From Jannaschia rubra (GTDB lineage: Bacteria; Pseudomonadota; Alphaproteobacteria; Rhodobacterales; Rhodobacteraceae), in NCBI RefSeq assembly GCF_001403735.1, contig NZ_CXPG01000009.1, forward strand, positions 248,001 to 312,000: a DNA stretch of 64,000 bases, in the 5' to 3' direction. Of this stretch, positions 52,947 to 62,567 are shown one piece after another. The notes beneath the pieces are model-generated. The model was given only the letters and a program-made list of their open reading frames with translations, was not told the origin of the DNA and did not search any database. The position numbers and the translations under genes were made by a program. Numbering within the stretch: position 1 is the first letter of the stretch; each line of letters starts with the position of its first letter.

Positions 52947-53416
52947 TCCTCATGGGCATCGTCGGTCACAAGAATGCCGGCAAGACGACCCTGACCGAAG
53001 CGCTGGTGACCGAACTGTCGTCGCGCGGGCTGCGCGTCAGCACCCTGAAACGCACGCACCATGCGGTCGATCTGGAAACGCCGGGCACCGATACCCATCG
53101 GCACCGGCAGGCCGGAGCGCATCAGGTCCTGCTGGCGAGCGACCGCCGCCTGACGCTGATGGAAGAGGTGCGGGAGCCGATGCTGACCCATCTGCTGACG
53201 CGACTGTCGCCTTGTGACGTGGTGCTGGCCGAAGGCTGGAAATCGGGTACCCACCCCAGGATCGAGGTCTGGCGCCCGGAGGTCGGCCAGCCGCCGCTGG
53301 CCCGGCGCGACGGGACCATAATCGCCGTCGCCTGCACCGGCGATCCTGGTGTGGATTGCCCGACACTCGACTTGGGCGACGTAGGCAAGGTCGCGGAGTT
53401 CATATGTTCGATCTGA
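52943..53416 (+). CDS. mobB: Molybdopterin-guanine dinucleotide biosynthesis GTPase adapter MobB
   Basis: The 157-residue GTP-binding protein supports MobA. The Walker A loop is GIVGHKNAGKTTLTEAL. LKRTHHAVDLETPGTDTHRH and VVLAEGWKSGTHPRIEV are the MobB blocks. Its ATG overlaps the mobA stop (ATGA), and its last 13 bases overlap the start of the MoeA fusion, so three proteins in this run are translationally linked. Confidence 0.93.
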   Translation: MILMGIVGHKNAGKTTLTEALVTELSSRGLRVSTLKRTHHAVDLETPGTDTHRHRQAGAHQVLLASDRRLTLMEEVREPMLTHLLTRLSPCDVVLAEGWKSGTHPRIEVWRPEVGQPPLARRDGTIIAVACTGDPGVDCPTLDLGDVGKVAEFICSI

Positions 53417-55434
53417 TCCTGGTGGCCGACTGGTCCGCGACGTCGGGCCATACCGGCCGCAAGCCGCGCAAGGACGCGATCTGGGTCTGCGCCGATCTGA
53501 AGGGCGAGCAGACGGTCGAGTATTTTCCGACCCGGTCGCTCGCTCTCGCGTGGATCGACGACTGGCTGTCGCGCGGCTACCGCACGCTTGTCGGCTTCGA
53601 CTTCGCCATGGGCTACCCGGCCGGCTTCGCGACCACGCTGACCGGCCGGCCCGACGCGCTTGCGGTCTGGGACTGGCTGGCCGAGCGGATCGAAGATGGC
53701 CCCGATAACGTCAACAACCGCTTCGCCGTGGCGGAGCAGGTGAACCGGGCTTTTCCGGGCGTCGGGCCGCTGTGGGGTCGCCCCGCTTCCCAGCTGCATC
53801 CCGACCTGCCGGAGCGCGGCTCGGACCGGCAGGATCATGGGGTCGACGATCGGCGAACGGTCGACGCGTTTGTGCCCCGCGCGCAATCGGTCCTGAAACT
53901 CTACACCGCCGGATCGGTCGGGTCGCAATCGCTGGTCGGGCTGGCTGCGCTCGCCCATCTGCGGCGGCGTCACCCGGACCTGCGCGTCTGGCCGCAGGAA
54001 ACCGGGTTTGCCTTGCCCGAGTCTGGAAACCTGCTGGTCGAGATCTACCCCAGCCTGTTCGAACCCGCCGCGCATGATTTTCGGGACGCGGGGCAGGTCA
54101 TCGCCACGGCCCGCGCCCTGCGCGAGGCGCCCGCCGGCTGGTTCACCGCGCCCTCCGTCCTGCCGGACACGGCCCGTGTCGCGGCGGAGGAGGGGTGGAT
54201 CCTGGGCGTGCTGCCGCCGTCGAGTTGCTTCGCCCTGCCGCCGGGCGCGGACTGGACGCCGGTGGACGTCGCTCTCGACACGCTGCGCCGCGACCTGACG
54301 GTGGTGACGGGGATCGAGGATGTCACCATCGTCGAGGCCGCCTTCCGCATCCTCGCGCGCGACGTCGTGGCGGTGCGATCCAATCCGCCCGAGGCGAACG
54401 CGGCCGTGGATGGCTGGGCCTTTGCCCATGACGGGCTTCGGCCAGGCGGCATCCCCATAGTGGATGGCCGGGCCGCCGCCGGGCGGCCGTTCGAAGGGAT
54501 CGTGCCGCGCGGAGAGGCCATCCGCATCCTGACCGGGGCGGTGATCCCGAAAGGGGCCGACACTGTGGCGTTGCAGGAGGATGCGATGCTCGCCGACGGC
54601 CTGCTGCACCTCAAGGCCGTCCCGCGGAAGGGTGCGAACACGCGCCGCGCGGGCGAGGACGTCTGCGAAGGCGATCCCGTCCTTCGTGCCGGGGGCATCT
54701 TGCGACCCACCGACGTGGCCCTGGCGATTGCGGCAGGGCACGGGACGCTGCCGGTCCGCCGTCGACTGCGCGTCGGCGTGCTGTCCACGGGCGACGAGAT
54801 CGTCGCGCCGGGAGAGGGCGGAGGCATCCCCGACGTGAACCGGCCCATGCTTCTGGCAATAGTCGCCGGATGGGACTTCGATGCCGTCGATCTCGGGCGT
54901 GCCCCTGACGAGGCGGGAGCCTTGGCTGCCACGCTCGACGCGGCGGACGTCGATGCGATCCTGACGTCGGGCGGAGCTTCGGCGGGCGACGAGGATCACC
55001 TGTCGCGCCTGTTGCGCGAACGCGGGGGCCTCCATCACTGGCGCATTGCGATCAAGCCGGGGCGCCCGCTGGCTCTCGGGCACTGGAACGGAACGCCCCT
55101 GTTCGGCCTGCCGGGCAACCCTGTGGCGGCCTTCACCTGCGCCGCATTGTTCGCGCGTCCGGCGCTGTTCCAGATGGCCGGCGCGGGGTGGCGGGTGCCG
55201 GTCGGCGTCACGGTCCCGGCGGCGTTCTCCAAGTCCAAGAAGGCCGGGCGGCGCGAGGTTCTGCGCGCGCGCCTGCGGGACGGTCGCGCCGAAATCTTTC
55301 GCTCCGAAGGGTCCGGCCTCGTGTCGGGTCTGTCCTGGGCCGAAGGCTTCGTCGAGCTGCCGGACAGGGCCGTGGAGATCGCGCCGGGCGATCTGGTCCG
55401 CTACATCGCCTTTGCCGAACTCGGCATCGGTTGA
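53404..55434 (+). CDS. moeA: DUF429-like (RNase H-fold) domain fused to molybdopterin molybdenumtransferase MoeA
   Basis: The 676-residue protein has two parts. Residues 1 to about 270 begin FDLILVADWSATSGH and hold GFDFAMGYPAGFA and NLLVEIYPSLFEP. Acidic residues D9, D66 and E213 in this order recall the RNase H-like DUF429 family. Residues about 275-676 are MoeA, which inserts molybdenum: NAAVDGWAFAH, GVLSTGDEIVAPG, TSGGASAGDEDHL and LFGLPGNPVAAFT. It overlaps mobB by 13 bases and ends the operon. The N-terminal role is unknown; no break separates the parts, so it is a true fusion. Confidence 0.92.
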   Translation: MFDLILVADWSATSGHTGRKPRKDAIWVCADLKGEQTVEYFPTRSLALAWIDDWLSRGYRTLVGFDFAMGYPAGFATTLTGRPDALAVWDWLAERIEDGPDNVNNRFAVAEQVNRAFPGVGPLWGRPASQLHPDLPERGSDRQDHGVDDRRTVDAFVPRAQSVLKLYTAGSVGSQSLVGLAALAHLRRRHPDLRVWPQETGFALPESGNLLVEIYPSLFEPAAHDFRDAGQVIATARALREAPAGWFTAPSVLPDTARVAAEEGWILGVLPPSSCFALPPGADWTPVDVALDTLRRDLTVVTGIEDVTIVEAAFRILARDVVAVRSNPPEANAAVDGWAFAHDGLRPGGIPIVDGRAAAGRPFEGIVPRGEAIRILTGAVIPKGADTVALQEDAMLADGLLHLKAVPRKGANTRRAGEDVCEGDPVLRAGGILRPTDVALAIAAGHGTLPVRRRLRVGVLSTGDEIVAPGEGGGIPDVNRPMLLAIVAGWDFDAVDLGRAPDEAGALAATLDAADVDAILTSGGASAGDEDHLSRLLRERGGLHHWRIAIKPGRPLALGHWNGTPLFGLPGNPVAAFTCAALFARPALFQMAGAGWRVPVGVTVPAAFSKSKKAGRREVLRARLRDGRAEIFRSEGSGLVSGLSWAEGFVELPDRAVEIAPGDLVRYIAFAELGIG

Positions 55435-55449
55435 CGGAACCAGGCTCTG

Positions 55450-56331
55450 TCAGCCCTTGCCGTTGGCGCGCGCGACGAAGTCCGCCAGATGGGGGACGTA
55501 GTCCTGTGGCCCGTCCCCGCCGGTTTCGACCGCCATCGCATAGCTGTCCCGGATCGCCGCCTGCACCGGGTTCGTCACACCCGCACCGTCGAACATCGCG
55601 GACAGATAGCGCATGTCCTTCAACGCGTTGGTCAGGGTGAACTTGTGGGATTCGCGGTCGCCCTTCACCGCGCAGGCCATGAAGGTCTGGTAGAACCCGC
55701 AATCCATCCGGCTGCCCCGCAGCACGCTGTCGAGCATCTCGCGGCCCACGCCGGACGCATCGGCCAGCGTGAGAGCCTCGGCGTAGATGGCACCATAGCC
55801 CATGGCGACGAAGTTGTTGAGCAGCTTCATCTTGTGACCCGACGCAGGGCCGCCGACGTGGACGATGGACCTGGCCCACGTCCTGATGATCGGCTCGACG
55901 CGGGCGAAGACATCCTCCCGCGCGCCGACCATTGCGGCCAGCTCGCCGGTCGCGGCCTGCGCCGGAGTGCCGCCGAGGGGCGCGTCGACCCAGTGCAGTC
56001 CCGCTGCCTCGACCCGCGACGCGAGCTTTTCCGTTGAGACGGGGTTCGAGGTCGAGCAATCCAGGATGACGCTTCCCTCGGCCATGTGCCCGAGCAGAGT
56101 GTCGACGATCGCTTCGACCTGCGGGCTGCCCGGCGCACAGATGTGCACGACGTCGGAGACGCGGGCGAGATCCTGTAAAGTCGCCGCCTCGGATGCGCCC
56201 TTCGCCACGAGATCGTCGATGGGGCCGCGATTGCTGTGGGCGATCACGGTGAGCGGATGGCCGGCCTTGATCAACTGCATGGCCATGCCATGACCCATCA
56301 GGCCCGCGCCCACAAAACCGATGCGTTCCAT
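55450..56331 (-). CDS. NAD(P)-dependent 3-hydroxyisobutyrate dehydrogenase-like protein
   Basis: The 293-residue dehydrogenase has the start IGFVGAGLMGHGMAMQLIKA, the NAD(P) loop of beta-hydroxyacid dehydrogenases. The substrate block VDAPLGGTPAQAATGELAAM is present, and the catalytic Lys lies in GHKMKLLNNFVAMGYG. Candidates are tartronate-semialdehyde reductase, 3-hydroxyisobutyrate dehydrogenase or glyoxylate reductase. The gene cannot be assigned further by motifs. It follows irr by 19 bases on the same strand. Confidence 0.9.
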   Translation of the reverse strand: MERIGFVGAGLMGHGMAMQLIKAGHPLTVIAHSNRGPIDDLVAKGASEAATLQDLARVSDVVHICAPGSPQVEAIVDTLLGHMAEGSVILDCSTSNPVSTEKLASRVEAAGLHWVDAPLGGTPAQAATGELAAMVGAREDVFARVEPIIRTWARSIVHVGGPASGHKMKLLNNFVAMGYGAIYAEALTLADASGVGREMLDSVLRGSRMDCGFYQTFMACAVKGDRESHKFTLTNALKDMRYLSAMFDGAGVTNPVQAAIRDSYAMAVETGGDGPQDYVPHLADFVARANGKG

Positions 56332-56350
56332 CCGGATCCCTTTCCGTTCC

Positions 56351-56779
56351 TCAGACCTTCGCCCGAAGGCGGATCACCACGTCGACCTTCGCGATTTCCA
56401 TGCCTTCGGGTGCATCGGGAAGGTCCACGATTTCTAGCGGCTGGGTTCCGGCATCGGTGAGGCGGGCGTCGTCTTCCCAATAGAAATGCGGATGATCGTC
56501 GAGACGGGTGTCGAAATAGGACCCCGTGCCGTCTACCGTGATTTCCTGCACGAGTCCTGCCTCGGTAAAGGCCCGCAGCGTATTGTAGACCGTCGCGAGG
56601 GAGACCCGGTCGCCGGACCGTCGGGCGGCGTCGTGCAGCCATTCCGCGGTCACGTGCCGATCACGTCCATCGCCGACAAGCAACGATGCCAACAGGACGC
56701 GCTGACGCGTCGGGCGAACGTCGGCCCGCATCAGCCAGGTTTCGCCGCGTTGGCGTGCAATGTCGCTGAGGGTATCCAT
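56351..56779 (-). CDS. irr: Fur-family iron response regulator Irr
   Basis: The 142-residue regulator acts in the cytoplasm as a DNA-binding protein controlled by haem in alphaproteobacteria. The Fur-type winged-helix has RPTRQRVLLASLLVGDGRDR and RVSLATVYNTLRAFTEAGLV. The HPHFYWEDD segment matches the His block near the dimer region of Irr proteins, and the Fur C-terminal Cys pairs are absent. It is divergent from fabA with 150 bases between starts, the standard Rhodobacterales arrangement, so the region may hold its binding site, although I see no clear box. Confidence 0.92.
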   Translation of the reverse strand: MDTLSDIARQRGETWLMRADVRPTRQRVLLASLLVGDGRDRHVTAEWLHDAARRSGDRVSLATVYNTLRAFTEAGLVQEITVDGTGSYFDTRLDDHPHFYWEDDARLTDAGTQPLEIVDLPDAPEGMEIAKVDVVIRLRAKV

Positions 56780-56929
56780 GACCGCAATATAGGGGCCGGG
56801 ACACGGGCTTTTCAAACGGATTCGCCACGCATGCCAGGCCCCCCTTCCGACGTATCGCCACCTCGCGCAGGGTTGCGAGGCCGAAACGTCGGGTGATAGA
56901 CCGGCCGGGACCGATCTTCTGGGGGGCTC

Positions 56930-57439
56930 ATGGCCGACTATCCGACTTCTTTCGACCGCGATGACCTGCTGAAATGCGCGCGGGGCGAGCTGTTCGGGCC
57001 GGGCAACGCGCAACTGCCCGAACCGCCGATGCTGATGATGGACCGGATCACCGACATCTCCGGCGACGGCGGCCTTCATGGCAAGGGTCATGTCGTCGCC
57101 GAATTCGACATCACGCCGGACCTGTGGTTCTTCGGCTGTCACTTTCCCGGCAATCCGATCATGCCCGGATGTCTGGGTCTAGACGGGCTCTGGCAGTTGA
57201 CGGGGTTCAACCTCGGCTGGCGCGGCTGGCAGGGGCGGGGCTATGCCCTGGGCGTGGGTGAGGTAAAGCTGACGGGCATGGTGCGGCCGGATCGCAGGAT
57301 GCTGACCTACAAGGTCGACTTTACCAAGGCATTGCAGACGCGCCGCCTGACCATGGGCGTGGCCGATGGAGTCGTCGAGGCGGATGGAGAAGTCATCTAT
57401 ATCGTCAAGGACATGAAAGTCGCTCTTTCCGAGAGCTGA
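56930..57439 (+). CDS. fabA: 3-hydroxyacyl-ACP dehydratase/isomerase FabA
   Basis: This 169-residue enzyme dehydrates 3-hydroxydecanoyl-ACP and isomerises it to cis-3, beginning the anaerobic route to unsaturated fatty acids. The active site is [20 protein letters not shown], giving H71 and D85. [15 protein letters not shown] and [19 protein letters not shown] are further blocks. Length and start match the family. It is followed 11 bases later by fabB. Confidence 0.97.
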   Translation: MADYPTSFDRDDLLKCARGELFGPGNAQLPEPPMLMMDRITDISGDGGLHGKGHVVAEFDITPDLWFFGCHFPGNPIMPGCLGLDGLWQLTGFNLGWRGWQGRGYALGVGEVKLTGMVRPDRRMLTYKVDFTKALQTRRLTMGVADGVVEADGEVIYIVKDMKVALSES

Positions 57440-57450
57440 GGGGTAGAACA

Positions 57451-58683
57451 ATGCTGCGTCGCGTCGTCGTCACCGGGATCGGGATCGTCTCGCCCATCGG
57501 CAACACACCGGATGAGGTGGAGGCTTCGCTGCGCGCGGGGAAGTCCGGCATCACCTTCGCTCCGATCTATGCGGAGCACGGCTTCCGCAGCCAGGTCCAC
57601 GGCGTGCCCGACATCGTGGTCGAGGATCACATCGACAAGCGCGACCTGCGGTTCATGGGGCCGGGCGCGGCCTACAACTTCATCGCCATGGAACGCGCCA
57701 TCGCGGATTCGGGGCTGGAGCAGAACGAGGTCTCGAACGAGCGCACGGGCCTCGTGATGGGGTCGGGCGGGCCATCCACGTCCAACTTCTTCACCGCCTT
57801 CGACACGGTCATCAACAAGGGAAGCCCCAAGCGGATGGGCCCCTTCATGGTGACGCGCTGCATGTCGTCCACCAATTCGGCCTGCCTTGCGACGCCCTTC
57901 GGGATCAAGGGGGTGAACTATTCGATCACCTCGGCCTGCACGACGTCGCTGCACTGCATGGGCAACGGGGTCGAGCAGATCCAGTTCGGCAAGCAGGACA
58001 TCGTCTTCGCCGGCGGCGGCGAGGAGGTGGACTGGACCCTGTCGTGCCTGTTCGACGCGATGGGCGCCATGTCGTCCAAGTACAACGACACGCCGGAGAA
58101 AGCCTCGCGCCCCTATGACGCCACGCGCGACGGCTTCGTCATCGCGGGCGGGGCGGGGGTCGTGGTCCTGGAGGAGCGCGAGCGGGCCATTGCGCGCGGA
58201 GCGAAGATCTACGGCGAGGTGACGGGCTACGGCGCGACCTCGGACGGGGCCGACATGGTCGCGCCGTCGGGCGAGGGTGGCGAGCGGGCAATGCGTCTCG
58301 CGCTGAGCCAGTTGCCGGAGGATCGCCGGATCGACTACGTCAATTCGCATGGCACATCGACGCCGGTAGGCGACATAAAGGAGATCGTGGCCCTGCGGAA
58401 CATCTTCGGCGAGGGGAAGACGCCGCCCGTCTCGTCGACCAAGTCGATGACGGGTCATTCCCTCGGCGCGACCGGAGTCCAGGAGGCGATCTACTCCATG
58501 CTGATGATGAACAAGGGGTTCATCGCGCCGTCGATCAACGTGACCGAACTCGATCCAAAATTGTCGCCGTCGGAGATCAACACCGAGCTCAAGGACGGAG
58601 TCGAGATCGATTCGATCCTCTCGAATTCCTTCGGTTTCGGCGGGACGAACGGCACCGTCATCATCTCGAAGCACCGGACATGA
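57451..58683 (+). CDS. fabB: Beta-ketoacyl-ACP synthase I FabB
   Basis: The 410-residue condensing enzyme elongates unsaturated acyl-ACP. It starts [20 protein letters not shown]. The catalytic Cys is C163 in [13 protein letters not shown], with catalytic His residues in [13 protein letters not shown] and [12 protein letters not shown]. Near the end [18 protein letters not shown] is the typical loop. Together with fabA this gives the FabA/FabB unsaturated fatty acid pathway. The stop overlaps the fabI start (ATGA at 58680-58683). Confidence 0.97.
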   Translation: MLRRVVVTGIGIVSPIGNTPDEVEASLRAGKSGITFAPIYAEHGFRSQVHGVPDIVVEDHIDKRDLRFMGPGAAYNFIAMERAIADSGLEQNEVSNERTGLVMGSGGPSTSNFFTAFDTVINKGSPKRMGPFMVTRCMSSTNSACLATPFGIKGVNYSITSACTTSLHCMGNGVEQIQFGKQDIVFAGGGEEVDWTLSCLFDAMGAMSSKYNDTPEKASRPYDATRDGFVIAGGAGVVVLEERERAIARGAKIYGEVTGYGATSDGADMVAPSGEGGERAMRLALSQLPEDRRIDYVNSHGTSTPVGDIKEIVALRNIFGEGKTPPVSSTKSMTGHSLGATGVQEAIYSMLMMNKGFIAPSINVTELDPKLSPSEINTELKDGVEIDSILSNSFGFGGTNGTVIISKHRT

Positions 58684-59468
58684 CCGCCCTGGACATGCGC
58701 GGCAAGCGCGGGCTGGTCATGGGCGTGGCGAACGACCGTTCCATCGCCTGGGGCATCGCGAAAGCCTTGGCCGAGGCTGGGGCGGATCTGGCATTTACCT
58801 ACCAGGGCGAGGCCTTCGGCAAGCGGCTCGCACCGCTGGCGGAAAGCCTGGGGGCGGACACGATGCTGGACGTGGACGTCACCGACGATACGTCGCTCGA
58901 TGCGGCCTTCGCCAGCCTGGCCGAAGGCGGACGGCTCGACTTCGTCGTCCACGCCATCGCGTTTTCAGACAAGTCGGAACTGACCGGTCGCTTCGTCAAC
59001 ACCAGCCGCGCCAACTTCAAGCATTCGCTGGACGTGTCGTGCTATTCCCTGATCGAGGTGGCGCGCCGGGCCGCACCGCTCATGACCGAAGGCGGCACCA
59101 TCCTGACGCTGACCTTCGAAGGCTCCCGCAGGGTCATGCCGTTCTACAACGTGATGGGCGTGGCCAAGGCCGCGTTGGAGGCATCGGTGCGGTATCTGGC
59201 GTCCGACCTGGGGCAGGACGGCATCCGCGTCAATGCGATCAGCCCCGGCCCCATGAAGACGCTGGCGGGTGCGGCCATCGGCGGCGCGCGCAAGACGTTC
59301 CGCCACGCCGAGACGAACGCACCCATGCGGGCCAATGCGACGCTGGAGGCCATCGGTGGCACGGCGCTCTACCTCTGCAGCGATGCGGGCGCCTCGACCA
59401 CGGGCGAGGTGATCCACGTGGATGGTGGCTATCATGTCATGGGGATGCCACGGCCTGAGAACCTCTGA
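58680..59468 (+). CDS. fabI: Enoyl-ACP reductase FabI
   Basis: This 262-residue NADH-dependent reductase completes each elongation cycle. The cofactor loop is [20 protein letters not shown]. The active-site Tyr/Lys pair is in [20 protein letters not shown], and [17 protein letters not shown] is the substrate-loop block. The gene overlaps fabB by 4 bases. Being the triclosan-sensitive FabI type is inferred from these motifs. The 155 bases after it hold no terminator that I can see. Confidence 0.96.
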   Translation: MTALDMRGKRGLVMGVANDRSIAWGIAKALAEAGADLAFTYQGEAFGKRLAPLAESLGADTMLDVDVTDDTSLDAAFASLAEGGRLDFVVHAIAFSDKSELTGRFVNTSRANFKHSLDVSCYSLIEVARRAAPLMTEGGTILTLTFEGSRRVMPFYNVMGVAKAALEASVRYLASDLGQDGIRVNAISPGPMKTLAGAAIGGARKTFRHAETNAPMRANATLEAIGGTALYLCSDAGASTTGEVIHVDGGYHVMGMPRPENL

Positions 59469-59623
59469 CGATTCGAAGGACATTCGCCACCTGTCGGCGG
59501 ATCACCGCTCAGGGCTCCGGAAAATTTGACGAATTGGGCAGCACGAGGGGCGTTTTGTCGCAATTGCGCCGCATCCTGATGGCACGACGTCACTATTAAC
59601 CTTGTTACACGGAATTTTTCGAC

Positions 59624-60058
59624 GTGCTGACGCTGATTGATAGATTTATTTCGGAGGAATCCGGCGCTGTCTCGCTGGACTGGATCGTCCTGACGGCCGT
59701 GATCGCGGGAACGGCCCTGTCCGTTGTCGGAACCGTATCCGGCGGGATAGACGACGTCGCGTTCGAAACTTCCGACCAGCTCCGCGAACAGGTGGTGCGA
59801 CAAAGCTTCGGGTCCGATCTCTGCGGGGGCGGGCTTGATGGCGTGCGCATGCGCGAGGAGGAGAGCGCCGCCGCGCGGGGGGATGAGCCGATCGACCCCG
59901 ACACCTGGTTCGCCACCTATTCCGCCAGCCTCAGCGATGCGGACCTGCTTCGGGATTATGCCCGGATGGCGGATGGCCGACCCGGCGGGACCTGGTCACG
60001 CAATGACACTATTCGCGGTCTGATGGCGTGCGATATCGTCTTGCGCGGTCTCGACTAG
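59624..60058 (+). CDS. Flp/type IVb pilin-like membrane protein
   Basis: This 144-residue protein starts MLTLIDRFISEESGAVSLDW and continues with a hydrophobic stretch (IVLTAVIAGTALSVVG) and a soluble C-terminal domain. The EESGAVSLDWIVLTA run is the class of pilin-like N-terminus found in Rhodobacterales, though the peptidase site (Gly/Ala before xxxxE) is not well formed. The Cys pair at about 67 and 135 may form a disulfide. No tad or other pilus genes are nearby, so it is an orphan. Function unknown. Confidence 0.7.
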   Translation: MLTLIDRFISEESGAVSLDWIVLTAVIAGTALSVVGTVSGGIDDVAFETSDQLREQVVRQSFGSDLCGGGLDGVRMREEESAAARGDEPIDPDTWFATYSASLSDADLLRDYARMADGRPGGTWSRNDTIRGLMACDIVLRGLD

Positions 60059-60113
60059 GCGAAAGGCCCGTGTCAGGGTCCGGCCGATCGCGACACGCCG
60101 AAAGGGGCCCGGC

Positions 60114-60800
60114 ATGCCCATGGAAACCTGTATCTTCGACGCCTATGGCACGCTGTTCGACGTGACCTCCGCCGCGCGCGAGGCCGCGTCGGAGGACGGG
60201 TTCGAGGCGCTATCGGACCACTGGCGGCAGGTTGCGCGCGACTGGCGCGAGAAGCAGCTGCAATACACCTGGCTTCGCGCGGTCACCGATGACCATGCCG
60301 ATTTCCACAAGGTCACTGGCGATGCGCTCGACTGGGCGCTCGAAGCTGCAGGGTTGGACGACCCCGCCTTGCGGGATCGCCTGATGCAGCTTTACGGCGA
60401 ACTGGTCGCCTATCCTGACGTGACCGAGGCTCTGCAGGCGTTGAAGGACGCGGGCCGCGCGACCGGCATCCTGTCGAACGGCTCGCCCGAGATGTTGCAG
60501 GAAGCGGTCGCATCGGCGGGCATCGGACGCCTTCTGGATCACGTCCTGTCGGTGGAAAGCGTCGGCGTCTACAAGCCGTCCTTCAAAGTCTACGACATGG
60601 TCGGCCGGGCGTTCGGCGGCCAACGACGCGATGTCCTGTACGTTTCGGCAAACGGCTGGGATGCGGCAGCGGCGGCAGGATACGGCTTCACCTCGGTCTG
60701 GGTGAACAGGGCAGGGCAGCCGATGGAACGTCTGCCATGGACGCCCGCCCATGTGCTGAGCGATCTGTCCGGCATCCCCGACCTGGCCGCGTCGATCTGA
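60114..60800 (+). CDS. Haloacid dehalogenase, type II
   Basis: The 228-residue HAD enzyme may act on L-2-haloacids or on small phosphorylated substrates. The nucleophile Asp is D9 in CIFDAYGTLFDV, and the catalytic Ser/Thr lies in ATGILSNGSPEML. The Lys/Asp blocks are YKPSFKVYDMV and SANGWDAAAAAGYGF. This pattern is of the L-2-haloacid dehalogenase branch. An ATG at 60120 is a near alternative start. Its stop overlaps the hydrolase gene (TGATG). Confidence 0.9.
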   Translation: MPMETCIFDAYGTLFDVTSAAREAASEDGFEALSDHWRQVARDWREKQLQYTWLRAVTDDHADFHKVTGDALDWALEAAGLDDPALRDRLMQLYGELVAYPDVTEALQALKDAGRATGILSNGSPEMLQEAVASAGIGRLLDHVLSVESVGVYKPSFKVYDMVGRAFGGQRRDVLYVSANGWDAAAAAGYGFTSVWVNRAGQPMERLPWTPAHVLSDLSGIPDLAASI

Positions 60801-61624
60801 TGCCCGAGTTCAAGTCATCCGACAACCTGCGCCTCTGGTACGAGGATCAGGGCGACGGGCCGCCGCTGGTATGCCTGTCGGGCCTGACGCGGAACTCGAC
60901 CGATTTCGAATACGTCCTGCCATATCTCGTCGGCGAACACCGGGTGATCCGGCTCGACTATCGTGGACGCGGCAAGTCGCAGCGCGCGCCCGACTGGCGC
61001 AGCTATACCATTCCGACCGAGGCCCGCGATGTTCTGGAGTTGCTGGACCATCTGGGCATCGACCGCGCGCCGATCCTGGGGACGTCTCGGGGCGGGTTGA
61101 TCGGCATGGCCCTCGCGATGATGGCCAAGGATCGGGTCGGCGGGCTCTGCCTGGTCGACATCGGCCCCGAAATCGCGCCCGACGGCATGGATGCGATTCG
61201 GGACTACGTCGGACGGAACCCCTCGGCCGCCACCCTTGACGACGCCGTCGCGCAGCGGGCCCGGCTGATGGCCGGGTTCGAAGGCGTTCCCGAAAGCCGT
61301 TGGCGCGAGGAGGTCGAGAAGCACTATCGCGAAACGAACGACGGCCTCGTCATCAACTACGATGCACGGCTGCGCGATGCGGTGCTGGAAGCGGATGGCC
61401 TGCCGCCGCCCGACCTCTGGCCGCTGTTCGATGCGCTGGATGGCCTGCCGCTCGCCTGCATCCGGGGGGCGAATTCTGATCTGCTGACGCCCGCGACGCT
61501 GGCCGAGATGCGGCGTCGCAGGCCCGACATGATCGTCGCCGAAGTACCCGGCCGCGGCCATGTGCCCTTCCTGGATGAGCCGGAGGCGCTGGAGGCGCTG
61601 AACGAATGGACGATGCTCCTGTAA
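60800..61624 (+). CDS. Alpha/beta-hydrolase fold protein
   Basis: The 274-residue enzyme has the alpha/beta hydrolase plan. LVCLSGLTRNSTDFEYVLPY is the oxyanion region, LDYRGRGKSQ is the typical strand, and the nucleophile Ser lies in ILGTSRGGLIGMALAM. The acid Asp lies in a loop in the second half and the His in PGRGHVPFLDEPEALEAL. The substrate is unknown. It overlaps the HAD gene by one base at the start and the dehydratase by 19 bases at the end. Confidence 0.9.
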   Translation: MPEFKSSDNLRLWYEDQGDGPPLVCLSGLTRNSTDFEYVLPYLVGEHRVIRLDYRGRGKSQRAPDWRSYTIPTEARDVLELLDHLGIDRAPILGTSRGGLIGMALAMMAKDRVGGLCLVDIGPEIAPDGMDAIRDYVGRNPSAATLDDAVAQRARLMAGFEGVPESRWREEVEKHYRETNDGLVINYDARLRDAVLEADGLPPPDLWPLFDALDGLPLACIRGANSDLLTPATLAEMRRRRPDMIVAEVPGRGHVPFLDEPEALEALNEWTMLL

Positions 61625-62553
61625 CCCGCGCCGACATCGACGCGGCCGCGGAGCGCCTGCGAGGCCACGCCGTGCGCACGCCGCTTCTGAATGCGCCGCT
61701 GCTGGACGCGGCCTTCGGGCGGCGGATCTTCGTCAAGGCCGAGAACCTGCAGAAGACCGGAAGCTTCAAGTTTCGTGGCGCGTTCAACGCTTTGTCACAA
61801 CTCGGGCCGGGTGCGCGTGGGGCGGTCGCCTTTTCGTCGGGAAACCACGCGCAGGGCGTGGCACTGGCGGCGTGGATGATGCGCATCCCCGCCGTTATCG
61901 TCATGCCGGCCGATGCGCCGGCGGTGAAGATCGACAATACCCGCGCCTATGGAGCCAAGGTCGTGCTCTACGATCGCGCGCGCGAGGACCGTGACGCCAT
62001 CGGCGCGGCCTTGGTTGCGGAGCGGCGGTTGGAGCTTGTGCGACCGTTCGACGATCCGCGCGTGATTGCAGGGCAGGGAACCTGCGGGCTGGAGATCGGG
62101 GAGGATTTGCCGGAGGGCGTTGACGAGGTGCTCGTGTGCTGCGGGGGCGGGGGGCTTACGTCGGGCGTCGCGATCGCCCTCGCAGGCCGCGCAACGGTGC
62201 GGCCGGTGGAGCCGAAGGGGTTCGACGACGTATCGCGGTCGTTGCTCTTGGGGGAGCGGGTCCGGAACGACAAGGCGACGGGCTCGATCTGCGATGCCAT
62301 CCTGACGCCCGCGCCGGGTGAGATGACCTTTCCGATCATGTCCACGCTTTGTGGGCCGGGCATCGCAGTCAGCGATGAAGAAGCGCTACGGGCCATGGCG
62401 CTGGCGTGGCACCATCTGCGGATCGTACTGGAGCCGGGTGGCGCGGTCGCGCTGGCCGCTGGCCTGTTTCATCACGACGGCAACGTCGCCGTCATTGCCA
62501 CGGGCGGCAATGTCGATCGCGCGGTGTTCGAAAGGGCGCTGGCCCGCGGATGA
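61606..62553 (+). CDS. Serine/threonine dehydratase-type PLP enzyme
   Basis: This 315-residue fold-type II PLP enzyme resembles threonine/serine dehydratases. The PLP Lys is in KTGSFKFRGAFNALSQL and the loop SSGNHAQGVALAAW binds the substrate carboxylate. VCCGGGGLTSGVAIAL binds the cofactor phosphate. No C-terminal ACT domain is present, so it is the catabolic rather than the isoleucine-regulated type. A serine racemase-like role is possible. The gene overlaps the preceding hydrolase by 19 bases. Confidence 0.9.
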   Translation: MDDAPVTRADIDAAAERLRGHAVRTPLLNAPLLDAAFGRRIFVKAENLQKTGSFKFRGAFNALSQLGPGARGAVAFSSGNHAQGVALAAWMMRIPAVIVMPADAPAVKIDNTRAYGAKVVLYDRAREDRDAIGAALVAERRLELVRPFDDPRVIAGQGTCGLEIGEDLPEGVDEVLVCCGGGGLTSGVAIALAGRATVRPVEPKGFDDVSRSLLLGERVRNDKATGSICDAILTPAPGEMTFPIMSTLCGPGIAVSDEEALRAMALAWHHLRIVLEPGGAVALAAGLFHHDGNVAVIATGGNVDRAVFERALARG

Positions 62554-62567
62554 ACCGCGGGTAAGAC

